Below, piece after piece: positions 45,782 to 55,076 of a stretch of DNA of 64,000 bases. This DNA is from Rhizobium sp. Root483D2 (GTDB lineage Bacteria; Pseudomonadota; Alphaproteobacteria; Rhizobiales; Rhizobiaceae): the NCBI RefSeq assembly GCF_001426685.1, contig NZ_LMFB01000009.1, positions 62,001-126,000 on the forward strand, written 5' to 3'. Below the pieces are notes generated by a model. It made no database searches and had not been told where the DNA came from. It worked only from the letters and a program-made list of their open reading frames with translations. The translations under genes and the position numbers were made by a program. The first letter of the stretch is position 1; each line of letters begins with the position of its first letter.

Positions 45782-47581
45782 ATGCTCGACAAGACACCCA
45801 CCACCCGCCTTCAGGCGCTTCTCGACACCTTCGGGGCAGCGCTGGAATCCGGGCGGATCGACGACGCCATCAGCCTGTTTGCCGAAGACTGCTACTGGCG
45901 CGATCTCGTCGCCTTCACCTGGAATTTGAAAACTGTCGAAGGCCGCGACCAGGTGCGCGACATGCTGCAGGCGCAGCTTGCGACCGCCAAACCCTCGAAC
46001 TGGCGCGTCGCCACTGGCGAGCAGGCCACGGAAGCCGACGGCGTGCTCGAAAGCTGGATCACGTTTGAAACGGCAACCGGACGCGGCTACGGCTTGGTGC
46101 GTTTCAAGAACGGCCAGATCTGGACGCTGCTGACGGCGCTGTCCGAGCTGAAGGGCCATGAGGAAAAATCCGGCTTTACCCGGCCGCTTGGGGCCAAGCA
46201 CGGCAAGGAGCTCGGCGCCAAGACCTGGAAGGAGGAGCGCGAGGAGGAAGCCAGCACGCTCGGCTACGAAAAGCAGCCCTATACCGTCATCATCGGCGGC
46301 GGCCAGGGCGGCATTGCGCTCGGTGCACGGCTGCGCCAGCTCGGCGTGCCGACGATCATTCTGGAAAAGAACGATCGGGCTGGAGACAGCTGGCGCAAGC
46401 GCTACAAGTCACTCTGCCTGCACGACCCCGTCTGGTATGATCACCTGCCCTATATCGATTTCCCAAAGAATTGGCCGGTCTTTGCGCCGAAAGACAAGAT
46501 CGGCGACTGGCTCGAATTCTACACCAAGGTCATGGAGCTGAACTACTGGACCCGCTCGACCGCCAAATCGGCAAAATGGGATGAAGCGGCGAAGGAATGG
46601 ACGATCATCGTCGATCGCGATGGCGAGGAGGTCGTGCTCCGGCCCAAGCAGCTGGTATTTGCGACGGGCATGTCCGGCAAGGCGAATATTCCCGACTTTA
46701 ACGGCCGGGACCGTTTTCTGGGCGAGCAGCATCATTCCTCGCAACATCCGGGACCAGATGGCTACACGGGCAAAAAAGTCGTTGTCATCGGCTCGAACAA
46801 TTCGGCCCATGACATCTGCGCCGCCCTCTACGAGGCGGGCGTCGACGTCACCATGATCCAGCGTTCGACGACCCATATCGTCAAGTCCGACACGCTGATG
46901 GATATCGGGCTGGGATCGCTCTATTCCGAACAGGCGCTGGCAAACGGCGTGACGACAGCGAAGGCCGATCTGATCTTTGCTTCGCTGCCTTACCGGATCA
47001 TGCACGAGTTCCAGATCCCGCTCTACGACAAGATGCGCGAGCGCGATGCGGACTTCTATGCGGCTTTGGAAAAAGCGGGCTTCCAGCTGGACTGGGGTAC
47101 GGACGGCTCCGGTCTATTCATGAAATATCTGCGCCGCGGCTCCGGCTATTATATCGACATCGGCGCCTCGCAGCTCATCATCGACGGCAAGGTCAAGCTT
47201 GCGGCCGGCCAGGTAGAGGAGATCACGGAGAATTCCATCAAGCTTTCGGATGGCACGGAAATTCCTGCCGACGTCATCGTCTATGCCACCGGCTACGGGT
47301 CGATGAACGGCTGGGTGGCCGATCTCATCGATCAGGAGACCGCAGACAAAGTGGGCAAGGTCTGGGGCCTCGGTTCGGACACGCCAAAAGATCCGGGACC
47401 CTGGGAGGGCGAGCAGCGCAACATGTGGAAACCGACGCAACAGGAGGCATTGTGGTTCCATGGTGGAAACCTGCACCAGTCGCGCCACTATTCGCAATAT
47501 CTGGCACTGCAGCTGAAAGCACGAATGGAAGGGCTGCCTGTGCCTGTCTACGCGCTTCAGCCCGTCCACCACAGGCGCTGA
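45782..47581 (+). CDS. Flavin-containing monooxygenase with N-terminal NTF2-like domain
   Basis: A 599-residue protein. Residues 1 to about 130 are an NTF2/SnoaL-like domain (FGAALESGRIDDAISLFAEDC). From about 165 follows an FMO-type flavoprotein: FAD motif VIIGGGQGGIALGARL, the FMO fingerprint F312-x-G-xxx-H318 (FLGEQHHSS), and the NADPH motif VVVIGSNNSAHDI with Asn in the glycine position. GGAGGAG precedes the ATG. Behind the alcohol dehydrogenase in a sigma-54 operon it may oxygenate the ketone formed by that enzyme, but Baeyer-Villiger activity is not proven by its motif. Confidence 0.87.
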   Translation: MLDKTPTTRLQALLDTFGAALESGRIDDAISLFAEDCYWRDLVAFTWNLKTVEGRDQVRDMLQAQLATAKPSNWRVATGEQATEADGVLESWITFETATGRGYGLVRFKNGQIWTLLTALSELKGHEEKSGFTRPLGAKHGKELGAKTWKEEREEEASTLGYEKQPYTVIIGGGQGGIALGARLRQLGVPTIILEKNDRAGDSWRKRYKSLCLHDPVWYDHLPYIDFPKNWPVFAPKDKIGDWLEFYTKVMELNYWTRSTAKSAKWDEAAKEWTIIVDRDGEEVVLRPKQLVFATGMSGKANIPDFNGRDRFLGEQHHSSQHPGPDGYTGKKVVVIGSNNSAHDICAALYEAGVDVTMIQRSTTHIVKSDTLMDIGLGSLYSEQALANGVTTAKADLIFASLPYRIMHEFQIPLYDKMRERDADFYAALEKAGFQLDWGTDGSGLFMKYLRRGSGYYIDIGASQLIIDGKVKLAAGQVEEITENSIKLSDGTEIPADVIVYATGYGSMNGWVADLIDQETADKVGKVWGLGSDTPKDPGPWEGEQRNMWKPTQQEALWFHGGNLHQSRHYSQYLALQLKARMEGLPVPVYALQPVHHRR

Positions 47582-47597
47582 GCGTAAAAGGTTCAAG

Positions 47598-47626
47598 CCG
47601 CCTTGTTGGCCCGAAATACAAGGCGG
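47598..47626. terminator. Hairpin after the flavin monooxygenase gene
   Basis: CCGCCTTGT (47598-47606) and ACAAGGCGG (47618-47626) form a perfect nine-bp stem with an 11-base loop, 17 bases after the stop codon. No T-run follows, so termination may need Rho, or the hairpin protects the 3' end. Confidence 0.5.
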
Positions 47627-47833
47627 AGGCAGTGGGGAGCGGCGCAGTTCGCTCCTCACTGCTGCCTTTTGTGCACGCTGTGACACAGGCGGCCTTGGGC
47701 TCTCCGGTTCTCCAAGCGGCCGCTGATGTGAAGACAACCGGAACTCTGTCGTGACAAGGCAATTGCCGCCGGCGCTGCATTGCACCATATAGGGGCGAGC
47801 AATTCACAGCGCCCTGAGGCGCCGGAGCACTTT

Positions 47834-49735
47834 ATGACAGCGCCCATCGCCGCCGAGACTTCCCAGAAGCCCGATACCCGTAAGTTTCTCGTCCTGCTTC
47901 TGGGCTCGATCGGCGTCGTCTACGGCGATATTGGCACGAGCCCTCTCTACGCGTTTCGCGAGGCGCTTCGTCCTTTTTCCCACGATGGCGTGAGCGAACA
48001 GGAAGTCGTCGGCCTGATCTCGCTGATGGTCTGGACACTGACGATCATCGTCACCTTCAAATATGTCCTGTTCCTGCTTCGAGCGGACAATGACGGCGAA
48101 GGCGGCACGCTGTCGCTATTGGCTCTGCTGATGAAGAAGACCGGCAGCTACATGCCTGTGCTGTTCTTTGCCGGCATCATCGGCGCCGCACTCTTCATCG
48201 GTGACGCCATGATCACGCCCGCCCTTTCGGTCATGTCGGCGCTTGAGGGACTGAAATTAGTGACACCAGCCCTTTCCGGCTACGTCCTGCCGATGTCGGC
48301 GGCGATCATGGCCGGGCTGTTCCTGGTCCAGTCGAAGGGAACGGCTGCCGTATCGAATTTTTTCGGCCCGATCACCGTGGTCTGGTTTCTCGTCATGGCC
48401 TGGGGCGGCCTGCTCCATATCGGCGATGATGCGACGATCCTGCAGGCGCTCAATCCGGTCAACGCGGTCTGGTTCATCACCCATGCGGGTTTTGTCGGCC
48501 TCATCGTGCTGGGCGCCGTGTTTTTGACCGTTACGGGGGCCGAGGCGCTCTATGCCGATCTCGGCCATTTCGGCCGTAAGCCGATCCAGACCGCATGGTT
48601 CATCCTGGTCTTTCCAGCACTCGCGCTCAACTATCTTGGACAGGGCGCATTCGTCCTTGCCAACCCGGCGGCCGCCGATAATCCGTTCTATCTGATGTAT
48701 CCCGAATGGGCGCTGCTGCCCGTCGTCATCCTGGCAACCATGGCCACCATCATTGCCAGCCAGGCCGTCATCACCGGAGCCTTTTCCCTTGCCCGCCAGG
48801 CGGTTCACCTCGGCTTCCTGCCGCGCCTGCAGATCACCTTCACCTCCGAGACGAATACGGGCCAGATCTACGTTCCGGCCGTGAACATGCTGCTGTTTGT
48901 CGGCGTCATCGTCCTGATCTTCGCCTTCGGCGATTCCGAATCGCTCGCCACCGCCTACGGTATCTCCGTCACCGGCGCGATGGTGGTGACGACCCTGATG
49001 TCCTTCCAGTTCCTGCGCTCCGTCTGGGGTTGGTCTGCCCTCTCCGCCGCAGCCATCCTCGTGCCGCTTCTCCTGCTTGAAACGATCTTCCTTGGCGCGA
49101 ACCTTCTGAAGATTCACGATGGCGGCTGGGTTCCCGTGGCGCTTGCGCTCGGGATCATGGTTGTCATGTGGACCTGGACCAAGGGCTCGCGCCTGCTGCG
49201 TGAAAAAACCGCCCATCACGATATCCCGCTGGAAAAATTCATCCAGTCGATAACGACGTCGAAACATGCTCCGGCTACGGTTCCAGGAACCGCCGTTTTC
49301 CTCACCAGCGTTGGCGACAAGACACCGGCAGTCCTTCTGCACAACATCAAGCACAACCACGTCCTGCATGAAAAGAACGTTATCCTGACCGTCCGGACCT
49401 CCGAAAAGCCCTATGTCTCAGACGACGAACGCGCGGTCATAACTCCCATCAACGACAGGTTTGCACGGCTGGAACTCTGTTTCGGGTTCATGGACGAGCC
49501 GAATGTGTCCAAGGCGCTCGCCGTTTGCAAGAAGAAGGCGGGCTTCAAGTTCGAGATCATGCAGACCTCGTTCTATCTCGGCCGGCGCACGCTGATCGGC
49601 GATCCGAATTCCGGACTGCCCCGCTGGCAGGACAGTCTCTACATCTCGCTCGCCGGGCTCGGGATCGATCCGTCAGCCTATTTCAAGCTTCCGGCAAACC
49701 GCGTTGTCGAGATCGGCGAGCAGGTGACGATTTAG
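47834..49735 (+). CDS. kup: Potassium uptake protein Kup
   Basis: A 633-residue K+/H+ symporter of the KUP/HAK family. The N-terminal signature is [20 protein letters not shown], then [20 protein letters not shown], and about twelve membrane segments precede a soluble C-terminal domain ([20 protein letters not shown]). I chose the ATG at 47834, which follows GGAG and a small GCGCC/GGCGC stem; an in-frame ATG at 47780 adds an unrelated lead. It gives low-affinity potassium uptake and looks unrelated to its catabolic neighbours. It ends six bases before a convergent MocR gene. Confidence 0.95.
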   Translation: MTAPIAAETSQKPDTRKFLVLLLGSIGVVYGDIGTSPLYAFREALRPFSHDGVSEQEVVGLISLMVWTLTIIVTFKYVLFLLRADNDGEGGTLSLLALLMKKTGSYMPVLFFAGIIGAALFIGDAMITPALSVMSALEGLKLVTPALSGYVLPMSAAIMAGLFLVQSKGTAAVSNFFGPITVVWFLVMAWGGLLHIGDDATILQALNPVNAVWFITHAGFVGLIVLGAVFLTVTGAEALYADLGHFGRKPIQTAWFILVFPALALNYLGQGAFVLANPAAADNPFYLMYPEWALLPVVILATMATIIASQAVITGAFSLARQAVHLGFLPRLQITFTSETNTGQIYVPAVNMLLFVGVIVLIFAFGDSESLATAYGISVTGAMVVTTLMSFQFLRSVWGWSALSAAAILVPLLLLETIFLGANLLKIHDGGWVPVALALGIMVVMWTWTKGSRLLREKTAHHDIPLEKFIQSITTSKHAPATVPGTAVFLTSVGDKTPAVLLHNIKHNHVLHEKNVILTVRTSEKPYVSDDERAVITPINDRFARLELCFGFMDEPNVSKALAVCKKKAGFKFEIMQTSFYLGRRTLIGDPNSGLPRWQDSLYISLAGLGIDPSAYFKLPANRVVEIGEQVTI

Positions 49736-49741
49736 AGGATA

Positions 49742-51220
49742 TCACCTCTGGTCGATACAGCGACTCAGCAATTGTGTTCCGAGCTCAATCTCCTCCTCGT
49801 TTGACGCGGCAAAACCGATGAGAAGCGCCTTTCGGGGCGATGACCGGTTGGCATAGTAATAAGACAGTTGCTCAACACCGAGATTATGCTCGCGGCATCG
49901 GATCAGCACCGCGTCCTCGTCGATCGACTGATCCCTGTAATAGCAAAGAATATAGAACCCAGCCGTGAAATCGGGCGGTTCGAAAATATCGGCGAAATCG
50001 GTACGGATGATCTGCAAGAGCCGGGTCTGACGTTTCGCGTAAATGCGGCGCATGCGATGAAGATGACGGCTATAGTGCCCATCCTCGATGAGGCGGGCAA
50101 CGATCTGCTCGGTAAACTGCGGCAATGCCCGGTAACGGACCTGGATCAAACGGCGGCATTTGGCGGCAAGCGCCCTTGGCATGATCATGTAGCCGACGCG
50201 CAAGGATTGCAGCAAGGACATGCTGAAGGCGCCGACATAAATGACCTGGCCGGCCTGATCCAGAGACTTCAACGGCGGGATGGGCCCACCTTGATAGCGG
50301 AATTCGCTGCCCAGATCGTCCTCGATGATCAACGTGCCACGGTCGGCAGCCCAATGCAGCATTTCCAGCTTCCGTTTCATCGGCATGGCAATCGTCATCG
50401 GCTGCTGCTTTGCGGCCGTCACGAAGGCCAGCTTGACGTCGCGGCGATCGATCGTCTGCGGATTGGGACCGGAGGCGTCGACATGCATCGGCTCGATCCG
50501 GCAGCCATAGGACTGGAAAATCGATCGGATTGCCGCCATGCCCGGCTCCTCGAAGGCGATCGTATCTCCGGGATCAAGGAGCAGCTCGGCGAGAAGATTG
50601 ACGGCGTGATGGGCGCCGAGCGTGGTCACCACGTCCTCGGGATCGCACCGGATGCCGCGGCTGATGGCAATATGCTGGGCAATCTGCTGTTCCAGCAGCG
50701 ACGGCGTGAGGATTTCGCGATAATTGACGATACGAAAATCGCACTCGGTAAAAACCTCTTTTGTCAGCTTTGACCATATTTGCACGGGAAACAGCCGGTG
50801 ATCGGGCGTCGCCATGTGCAGATATTGCGATCCGTCATTGAGGGTGAGCGAGCTGCGCCATGACAGCGTCTTTGCGCGGCGCGAAATCAACGCGTCGAAC
50901 TGGTCAGTGACCGGCTCGTCCCGCTGCATGGCCACACTGGACGTGATGGGGCTGCGCTTGGGGACGGTTTCGACATAGGTGCCGCTGCCCCGCGCGGAAT
51001 TCAGATATCCTTCTGCGATCAGCTGATCGAGCGCCGTCACGGCGGTGAAACGGGAAATTCCCAGGCTCTCTGATAAAACGCGGGACGAGGGTATGCGGGT
51101 GCCACCCGGAATGGCCCCGGACAGGATCATCTGCCGCAGCCCATCATAAAGTTGCAGGTAAAGCGGCAGCGCACTCTTTGCATCGAGTATCAGCCCGTCC
51201 AAACTGGACCCGTCGATCAC
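49742..51220 (-). CDS. MocR-type GntR regulator with degenerate aminotransferase domain
   Basis: A 492-residue fusion of a GntR winged helix (GTRIPSSRVLSESLGISRFT) with an aminotransferase fold type I domain. Aligned to GabR, the PLP-binding aspartate is kept (D301 in EDDLGSEF), but the tyrosine two places on is L303 and the Schiff-base lysine is M334 in GAFSMSLLQSLRVGY; the 31-residue spacing fits GabR exactly. The usual HQYPTG-like motif reads KQQPMT. It therefore probably cannot form an internal aldimine. The start is GTG at 51220. It is divergent from a binding-protein gene that it probably controls. Confidence 0.9.
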   Translation of the reverse strand: MIDGSSLDGLILDAKSALPLYLQLYDGLRQMILSGAIPGGTRIPSSRVLSESLGISRFTAVTALDQLIAEGYLNSARGSGTYVETVPKRSPITSSVAMQRDEPVTDQFDALISRRAKTLSWRSSLTLNDGSQYLHMATPDHRLFPVQIWSKLTKEVFTECDFRIVNYREILTPSLLEQQIAQHIAISRGIRCDPEDVVTTLGAHHAVNLLAELLLDPGDTIAFEEPGMAAIRSIFQSYGCRIEPMHVDASGPNPQTIDRRDVKLAFVTAAKQQPMTIAMPMKRKLEMLHWAADRGTLIIEDDLGSEFRYQGGPIPPLKSLDQAGQVIYVGAFSMSLLQSLRVGYMIMPRALAAKCRRLIQVRYRALPQFTEQIVARLIEDGHYSRHLHRMRRIYAKRQTRLLQIIRTDFADIFEPPDFTAGFYILCYYRDQSIDEDAVLIRCREHNLGVEQLSYYYANRSSPRKALLIGFAASNEEEIELGTQLLSRCIDQR

Positions 51221-51289
51221 GCGCGCGATAAGTCATCTCCATCGGGTGTTTCAAGGCCATGACAAGTGGACTGGCCGTTTTTCCGTTTT

Positions 51290-51327
51290 CTGGATATGTA
51301 TCCAGCATTCTTTCCGGTCAATATCCA
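51290..51327. promoter_or_regulatory. Candidate MocR operator
   Basis: The MocR/binding-protein gap holds CTGGAT-atgt-ATCCAG, a perfect inverted repeat at 51290-51305, plus direct repeats of TATCCA at 51299-51304 and 51322-51327, 23 bases apart and so on nearly the same helix face. MocR proteins typically bind direct repeats, sometimes with an inverted third half. Binding is inferred. Confidence 0.5.
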
Positions 51328-51400
51328 CACACGATTTTCAAAAGGGCATCGCTGAACGGGCCGTGGCCCGGCAGATTTTGTCCGTAACGGGGGACTATCG

Positions 51401-52984
51401 ATGGATGAATTGACCTACCTTTCAAACCTCGTTGCAAAGAGCCGGCTGTCGCGCCGGGATTTTCTCGGGCGCAGTGCTGCCCTGGGTGTGAGTGTCGCGA
51501 TGGCCGGATCGCTCTTGTCCACGGCTGTGCGCGCCGAAGGACCTGTACGCGGAGGTACGTTCAAGGTCGGCATGCAGGGCGGCGCATCGACCGACAGTCT
51601 CGATCCGGGTCTCGCCACCAACCAGGTCTCCGCGATGGTCAACCATCTCTGGGGCGAAACGCTTGTCTGGCTGGCGCCGGACGGTTCACCCATTCCAGTG
51701 CTGGCCGAAGAATGGGTTGCCGCCCCCGACGCCAAGACCTGGACCTTCAAGATTCGCAAGGGCGTGCAGTTCCACGACGGCAGGACATTGACCCCGCAAG
51801 ACGTCGCCGCGACGATCGAACGGCATACGGATGCAAAGTCGAAATCCGGCGCGCTCGGCATCCTCAAGGACATCGACACCATCAAGGTGGATGGCGATAC
51901 GGTTGTCTTTACGCTCAAGGAAAGCAATGCCGACATGCCGTTCCTGATGACCGATTATCATCTGGTCATTCAGCCAGATGGCGGAGCCGGCGCACCGGAA
52001 GCGGCGATTGGCACAGGGCCCTACAAGCTTGCCAGCAGCGAAGCCGGAGTGCGCTACAACGCGACCCGTTTCGAAAATTACTGGGAAACCGGCAAGGTCG
52101 GCTTTGCAGAACAGGTGGAAATCGTCGTTATCAACGACGCTACGGCACGCATCGCGGCCCTTCAGAGCGGCCAGGTACACATGATCAACCGCATCGAGCC
52201 AAAGACCGTCCCCCTGCTCAAGAACATGCGCAAGGTCACCATCAAGAACGTCGCAGGCCGCGGCTTCTATCCCTTCAACATGTTCTGCGATACCGCTCCT
52301 TTCGACAACAAGGACCTGCGTCTCGCCCTGAAATTCGCGATGGATCGCGAAACGATGCTCAAGCGCATTCTCTTCGGCTATGGCTCGGTCGGCAACGATA
52401 CGCCGATCAACAAGGCCTATCCGCTTTTCGAAGACATCGAACAGCGCAATTATGACCCTGACAAAGCCGCCTTCCACTTCAAGAAATCCGGCCACACAGG
52501 CAGCATCCTTCTGCGCACGTCCGAGGTTGCCTTCCCCGGTGCCGTGGATGCAGCCGTCCTCTACCAGGAAAGCGCCAAGAAAGGCGGCATCGACATTGAG
52601 GTCAAACGCGAGCCGGGTGACGGATATTGGTCGAACGTCTGGAATACCCAGCCCTTTGCGACCTCCTATTGGGGCGGGCGGCCGACCCAGGATCAGATGT
52701 ATTCGACAGGCTACCTCTCGACAGCCGACTGGAACGATACCCGGTTCAAGAATGTGAGCTTCGACACGATGTTGATCACAGCGCGCGGAGAACTGGACGA
52801 GGCCAAGCGGCGGGGAATGTATCAGGACATGGCGGTGATGATGCGGGACGAAGGCGGATTGATCGTGCCGATGTTCAACGACTTCATCGACGGCATCAGC
52901 GAAAACGTCGCGGGCTGGGTGGACAATCCGGCCGGGGAACTGATGAATGGAGACGCGCCGCTGCGCTGCTGGCTCAACGCCTGA
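51401..52984 (+). CDS. Peptide-type ABC transporter substrate-binding protein, Tat-exported
   Basis: A 527-residue family 5 binding protein (SBP_bac_5, DppA/OppA group). The N terminus carries a twin-arginine signal, LSRRDFLGRSAALGVSVAMAG, with cleavage near VRA|EGP. Mature landmarks are GGTFKVGMQGGASTDSLDPG and WTFKIRKGVQFHDGRTLTP. Cognate permease and ATPase genes are absent on both sides, so it must work with a transporter encoded elsewhere or act as a sensor. Divergence from MocR and linkage to the phosphodiesterase gene 82 bp downstream suggest a shared function. Confidence 0.9.
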   Translation: MDELTYLSNLVAKSRLSRRDFLGRSAALGVSVAMAGSLLSTAVRAEGPVRGGTFKVGMQGGASTDSLDPGLATNQVSAMVNHLWGETLVWLAPDGSPIPVLAEEWVAAPDAKTWTFKIRKGVQFHDGRTLTPQDVAATIERHTDAKSKSGALGILKDIDTIKVDGDTVVFTLKESNADMPFLMTDYHLVIQPDGGAGAPEAAIGTGPYKLASSEAGVRYNATRFENYWETGKVGFAEQVEIVVINDATARIAALQSGQVHMINRIEPKTVPLLKNMRKVTIKNVAGRGFYPFNMFCDTAPFDNKDLRLALKFAMDRETMLKRILFGYGSVGNDTPINKAYPLFEDIEQRNYDPDKAAFHFKKSGHTGSILLRTSEVAFPGAVDAAVLYQESAKKGGIDIEVKREPGDGYWSNVWNTQPFATSYWGGRPTQDQMYSTGYLSTADWNDTRFKNVSFDTMLITARGELDEAKRRGMYQDMAVMMRDEGGLIVPMFNDFIDGISENVAGWVDNPAGELMNGDAPLRCWLNA

Positions 52985-53066
52985 AACATTGTCAGCAACA
53001 CGACCCGCCGCGCCACCTTTGAGAAAGGGCGGCGTATCCGGCCAGCACAGGTAATCGAACAGCACC

Positions 53067-53906
53067 ATGCCTCTTCGCAACAAACTTCTTCTTATCATTC
53101 TCGACGGCCAGCCGTGGCGCACCGCGCGGCGGCTCATGGGCAATCTCGAGGGTTGGGTCCAGGCCGGCGAGGCGCAGGTGTGGAAGATGCGCTCCGTGCT
53201 GCCATCCACCTCGGCATCCTGCTATGCCTCGATCCATACCGGCGTGCCGCCCCAGATCCACGGCGTCCTGTCCAACGAGACGCTGTTTCGCGTCGAGCAG
53301 CCCGACATCTTCTCCGAAGTTTCAAAGGCCGGCGGCAAGACGGGTGCCGTGACGCATTCCTTCTGGTCTACCTTCTTTCAACGTGCGCCGTTCGATATGG
53401 TGCGCGACATCGAATATGATGAGGCGGAAGGACCCATCCATCATGGCCGGTTTCACACGATGGCGGGCTATAATCATCAAAACCAGATGACCCCCAGCGA
53501 TCTCGATCTGTTCGCAACGCTCACGATGCTGACCGAGCGCTATGCCATCGACTACGGTATCTTGCACACCTGCACGCTCGACAGCATGGGTCACCGCTAT
53601 GGCCATGATTGCACGCAGATGGACGCGGCCTGCTTTACAATCGACGCGCAACTGGCAGCCTTCCTGCCGCGCTGGCGCAAGAATGGCTACGAGGTCATCG
53701 TCACGGCCGATCATGGCCAGACCAACCGCGGACATCACGGCGGCCATGACGATGAGATGCAGGACTTTGCCTTCTACTGGTTCGGCAGCGGCGAAGGCCC
53801 CCCTGCCGATACCCTGCTCGACCAGCTCGATCTCGCACCCACCGTCCTGTCCAGGCTTGGCGTGCCGATCCCGGCGAGCATGAAGGGCAAGCCATTCCTG
53901 TTTTGA
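53067..53906 (+). CDS. Alkaline phosphatase superfamily protein, phosphodiesterase-like
   Basis: A 279-residue metal-dependent phosphatase/phosphodiesterase fold protein. Metal-site residues are visible in LLIILDGQPW, CTLDSMGHRYGHD and VTADHGQTNRGHHGGHDDEM. The nucleophile is probably the serine of STSASCYASIHTG, the place of Thr in nucleotide pyrophosphatases. No signal peptide is seen, so it seems cytoplasmic. It follows the Tat-exported binding protein gene and may release phosphate or an alcohol from the imported ligand; substrate unknown. Confidence 0.83.
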   Translation: MPLRNKLLLIILDGQPWRTARRLMGNLEGWVQAGEAQVWKMRSVLPSTSASCYASIHTGVPPQIHGVLSNETLFRVEQPDIFSEVSKAGGKTGAVTHSFWSTFFQRAPFDMVRDIEYDEAEGPIHHGRFHTMAGYNHQNQMTPSDLDLFATLTMLTERYAIDYGILHTCTLDSMGHRYGHDCTQMDAACFTIDAQLAAFLPRWRKNGYEVIVTADHGQTNRGHHGGHDDEMQDFAFYWFGSGEGPPADTLLDQLDLAPTVLSRLGVPIPASMKGKPFLF

Positions 53907-54038
53907 CGGCGGGCACCGGCATGAGCCATTGACTGGAACAAGCCGTGCCAGGCCGCCGGATGTTGACGTGCCGGTCAGAGTCGGCACATTGCCTGGTTTT
54001 GTCCAGCAATCACAGCAGTCAATGGCGGCCCTCATCTT

Positions 54039-54941
54039 ATGGCAACGGATTTCACCGGTATTTCGATCTTCATCGCGGTTGCTGAAGCCGGCAGCTTTCG
54101 CCTCGCGTCCGAACGGCTCGGCGTCACGCGGTCGGCGGTGAGCCAGTCTATCCGCCGGATCGAAGACCGGCTTGGCGTTGCGCTGATCCAGAGAACCACC
54201 CGCAGCCTTATCCTGACCGAGGCAGGCCGCAAACTCTACGATCGTGTTGCGCCGGCGATGAGCGATGTCAACCAGGCGATCGAGGATGCCGGGGGCGAGG
54301 CACGGCCATCGGGAACGTTGCGGCTTGCGGTCTCGTCCATTGCCGAGCGCTTCCTGGATGGATCGCTGTTTACAGAGTTTGTGTGCGCCTGTCCGGATGT
54401 CACACTGGATGTGACCATCACCGACGAAACGATCGATATCGTCTCCGAAGGTTTCGACGCGGGCGTGCGATTGGGAGAGGTGCTGGAACAGGATATGGTG
54501 GCATTGCCGGTGTCGGGCGAGCAGCGGCAGATCGCCGTCGCCAGCCCGGGCTACCTCAAGCTCAATCCAGCGCCCACGCATCCGCGCGACCTGGTCGGAC
54601 ATCGCTGTATTGGCTGGCGCCCGTCCCGCGACGTCGCACCTTACCGATGGGAATTTACCGAACAGGGACGCGACTTCGCCGTCGCCGTTCAGCCTGCGGT
54701 TACGACGAACGAAATGCGGGTCATGGTCAACACGGCCCTCTGCGGCGGTGGAATTACCTGCGGAATGGAAGAGCTGTTCCAACCCTATATCGTCAGCGGC
54801 GAACTGGTGGCTGTGCTGCAGGACTATTGCCCGCCCTTTGCCGGCTTCTATCTCTTCTACCCCAGCCGACGCAACGTTCCGCCCAAATTGCGGGCGTTCT
54901 TGGATCATGTCAGACGCTGGCGTCAAACGGCGCTGCGATAG
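54039..54941 (+). CDS. LysR-family regulator
   Basis: A 300-residue LysR-type regulator. The N-terminal helix-turn-helix reads AVAEAGSFRLASERLGVTRSA followed by VSQSIRRIEDRLGVALIQRT, and the rest is the periplasmic-binding-fold effector domain, with the CGGGITCGMEELFQPYI segment near the end. It lies in tandem with, not divergent from, the aldo-keto reductase gene that it probably controls. Two inverted repeats lie between the two genes. Confidence 0.92.
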   Translation: MATDFTGISIFIAVAEAGSFRLASERLGVTRSAVSQSIRRIEDRLGVALIQRTTRSLILTEAGRKLYDRVAPAMSDVNQAIEDAGGEARPSGTLRLAVSSIAERFLDGSLFTEFVCACPDVTLDVTITDETIDIVSEGFDAGVRLGEVLEQDMVALPVSGEQRQIAVASPGYLKLNPAPTHPRDLVGHRCIGWRPSRDVAPYRWEFTEQGRDFAVAVQPAVTTNEMRVMVNTALCGGGITCGMEELFQPYIVSGELVAVLQDYCPPFAGFYLFYPSRRNVPPKLRAFLDHVRRWRQTALR

Positions 54942-54942
54942 A

Positions 54943-54962
54943 TCACCAGGCAGCATTGGTGA
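54943..54962. terminator. Inverted repeat just after the LysR stop
   Basis: TCACCA (54943-54948) and TGGTGA (54957-54962) form a perfect six-bp stem with an eight-base loop, beginning two bases after the LysR stop. There is no T-run, so termination is only weakly supported. Confidence 0.3.
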
Positions 54963-54968
54963 CTTAAT

Positions 54969-54995
54969 CTAACCAACCCATTCAGAAATGGTTAG
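54969..54995. promoter_or_regulatory. Candidate LysR operator
   Basis: CTAACCA (54969-54975) and TGGTTAG (54989-54995) are perfect seven-base arms with a 13-base spacer, about 80 bp upstream of the aldo-keto reductase start. Length and position suit the recognition site of a LysR-type protein. Confidence 0.5.
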
Positions 54996-55076
54996 CTGCC
55001 GCACCAGATGCAGATCGGCTAGGTTCTTGTTCAGGAAACACGGCGGCAATCCGCCGGCAGAACAAGGATTGAAAAG

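Noticed and set aside
53322-54956. 544-residue open frame on minus
   Set aside because: It covers the antisense of the phosphodiesterase and LysR genes, both with clear motifs; no recognisable domain.
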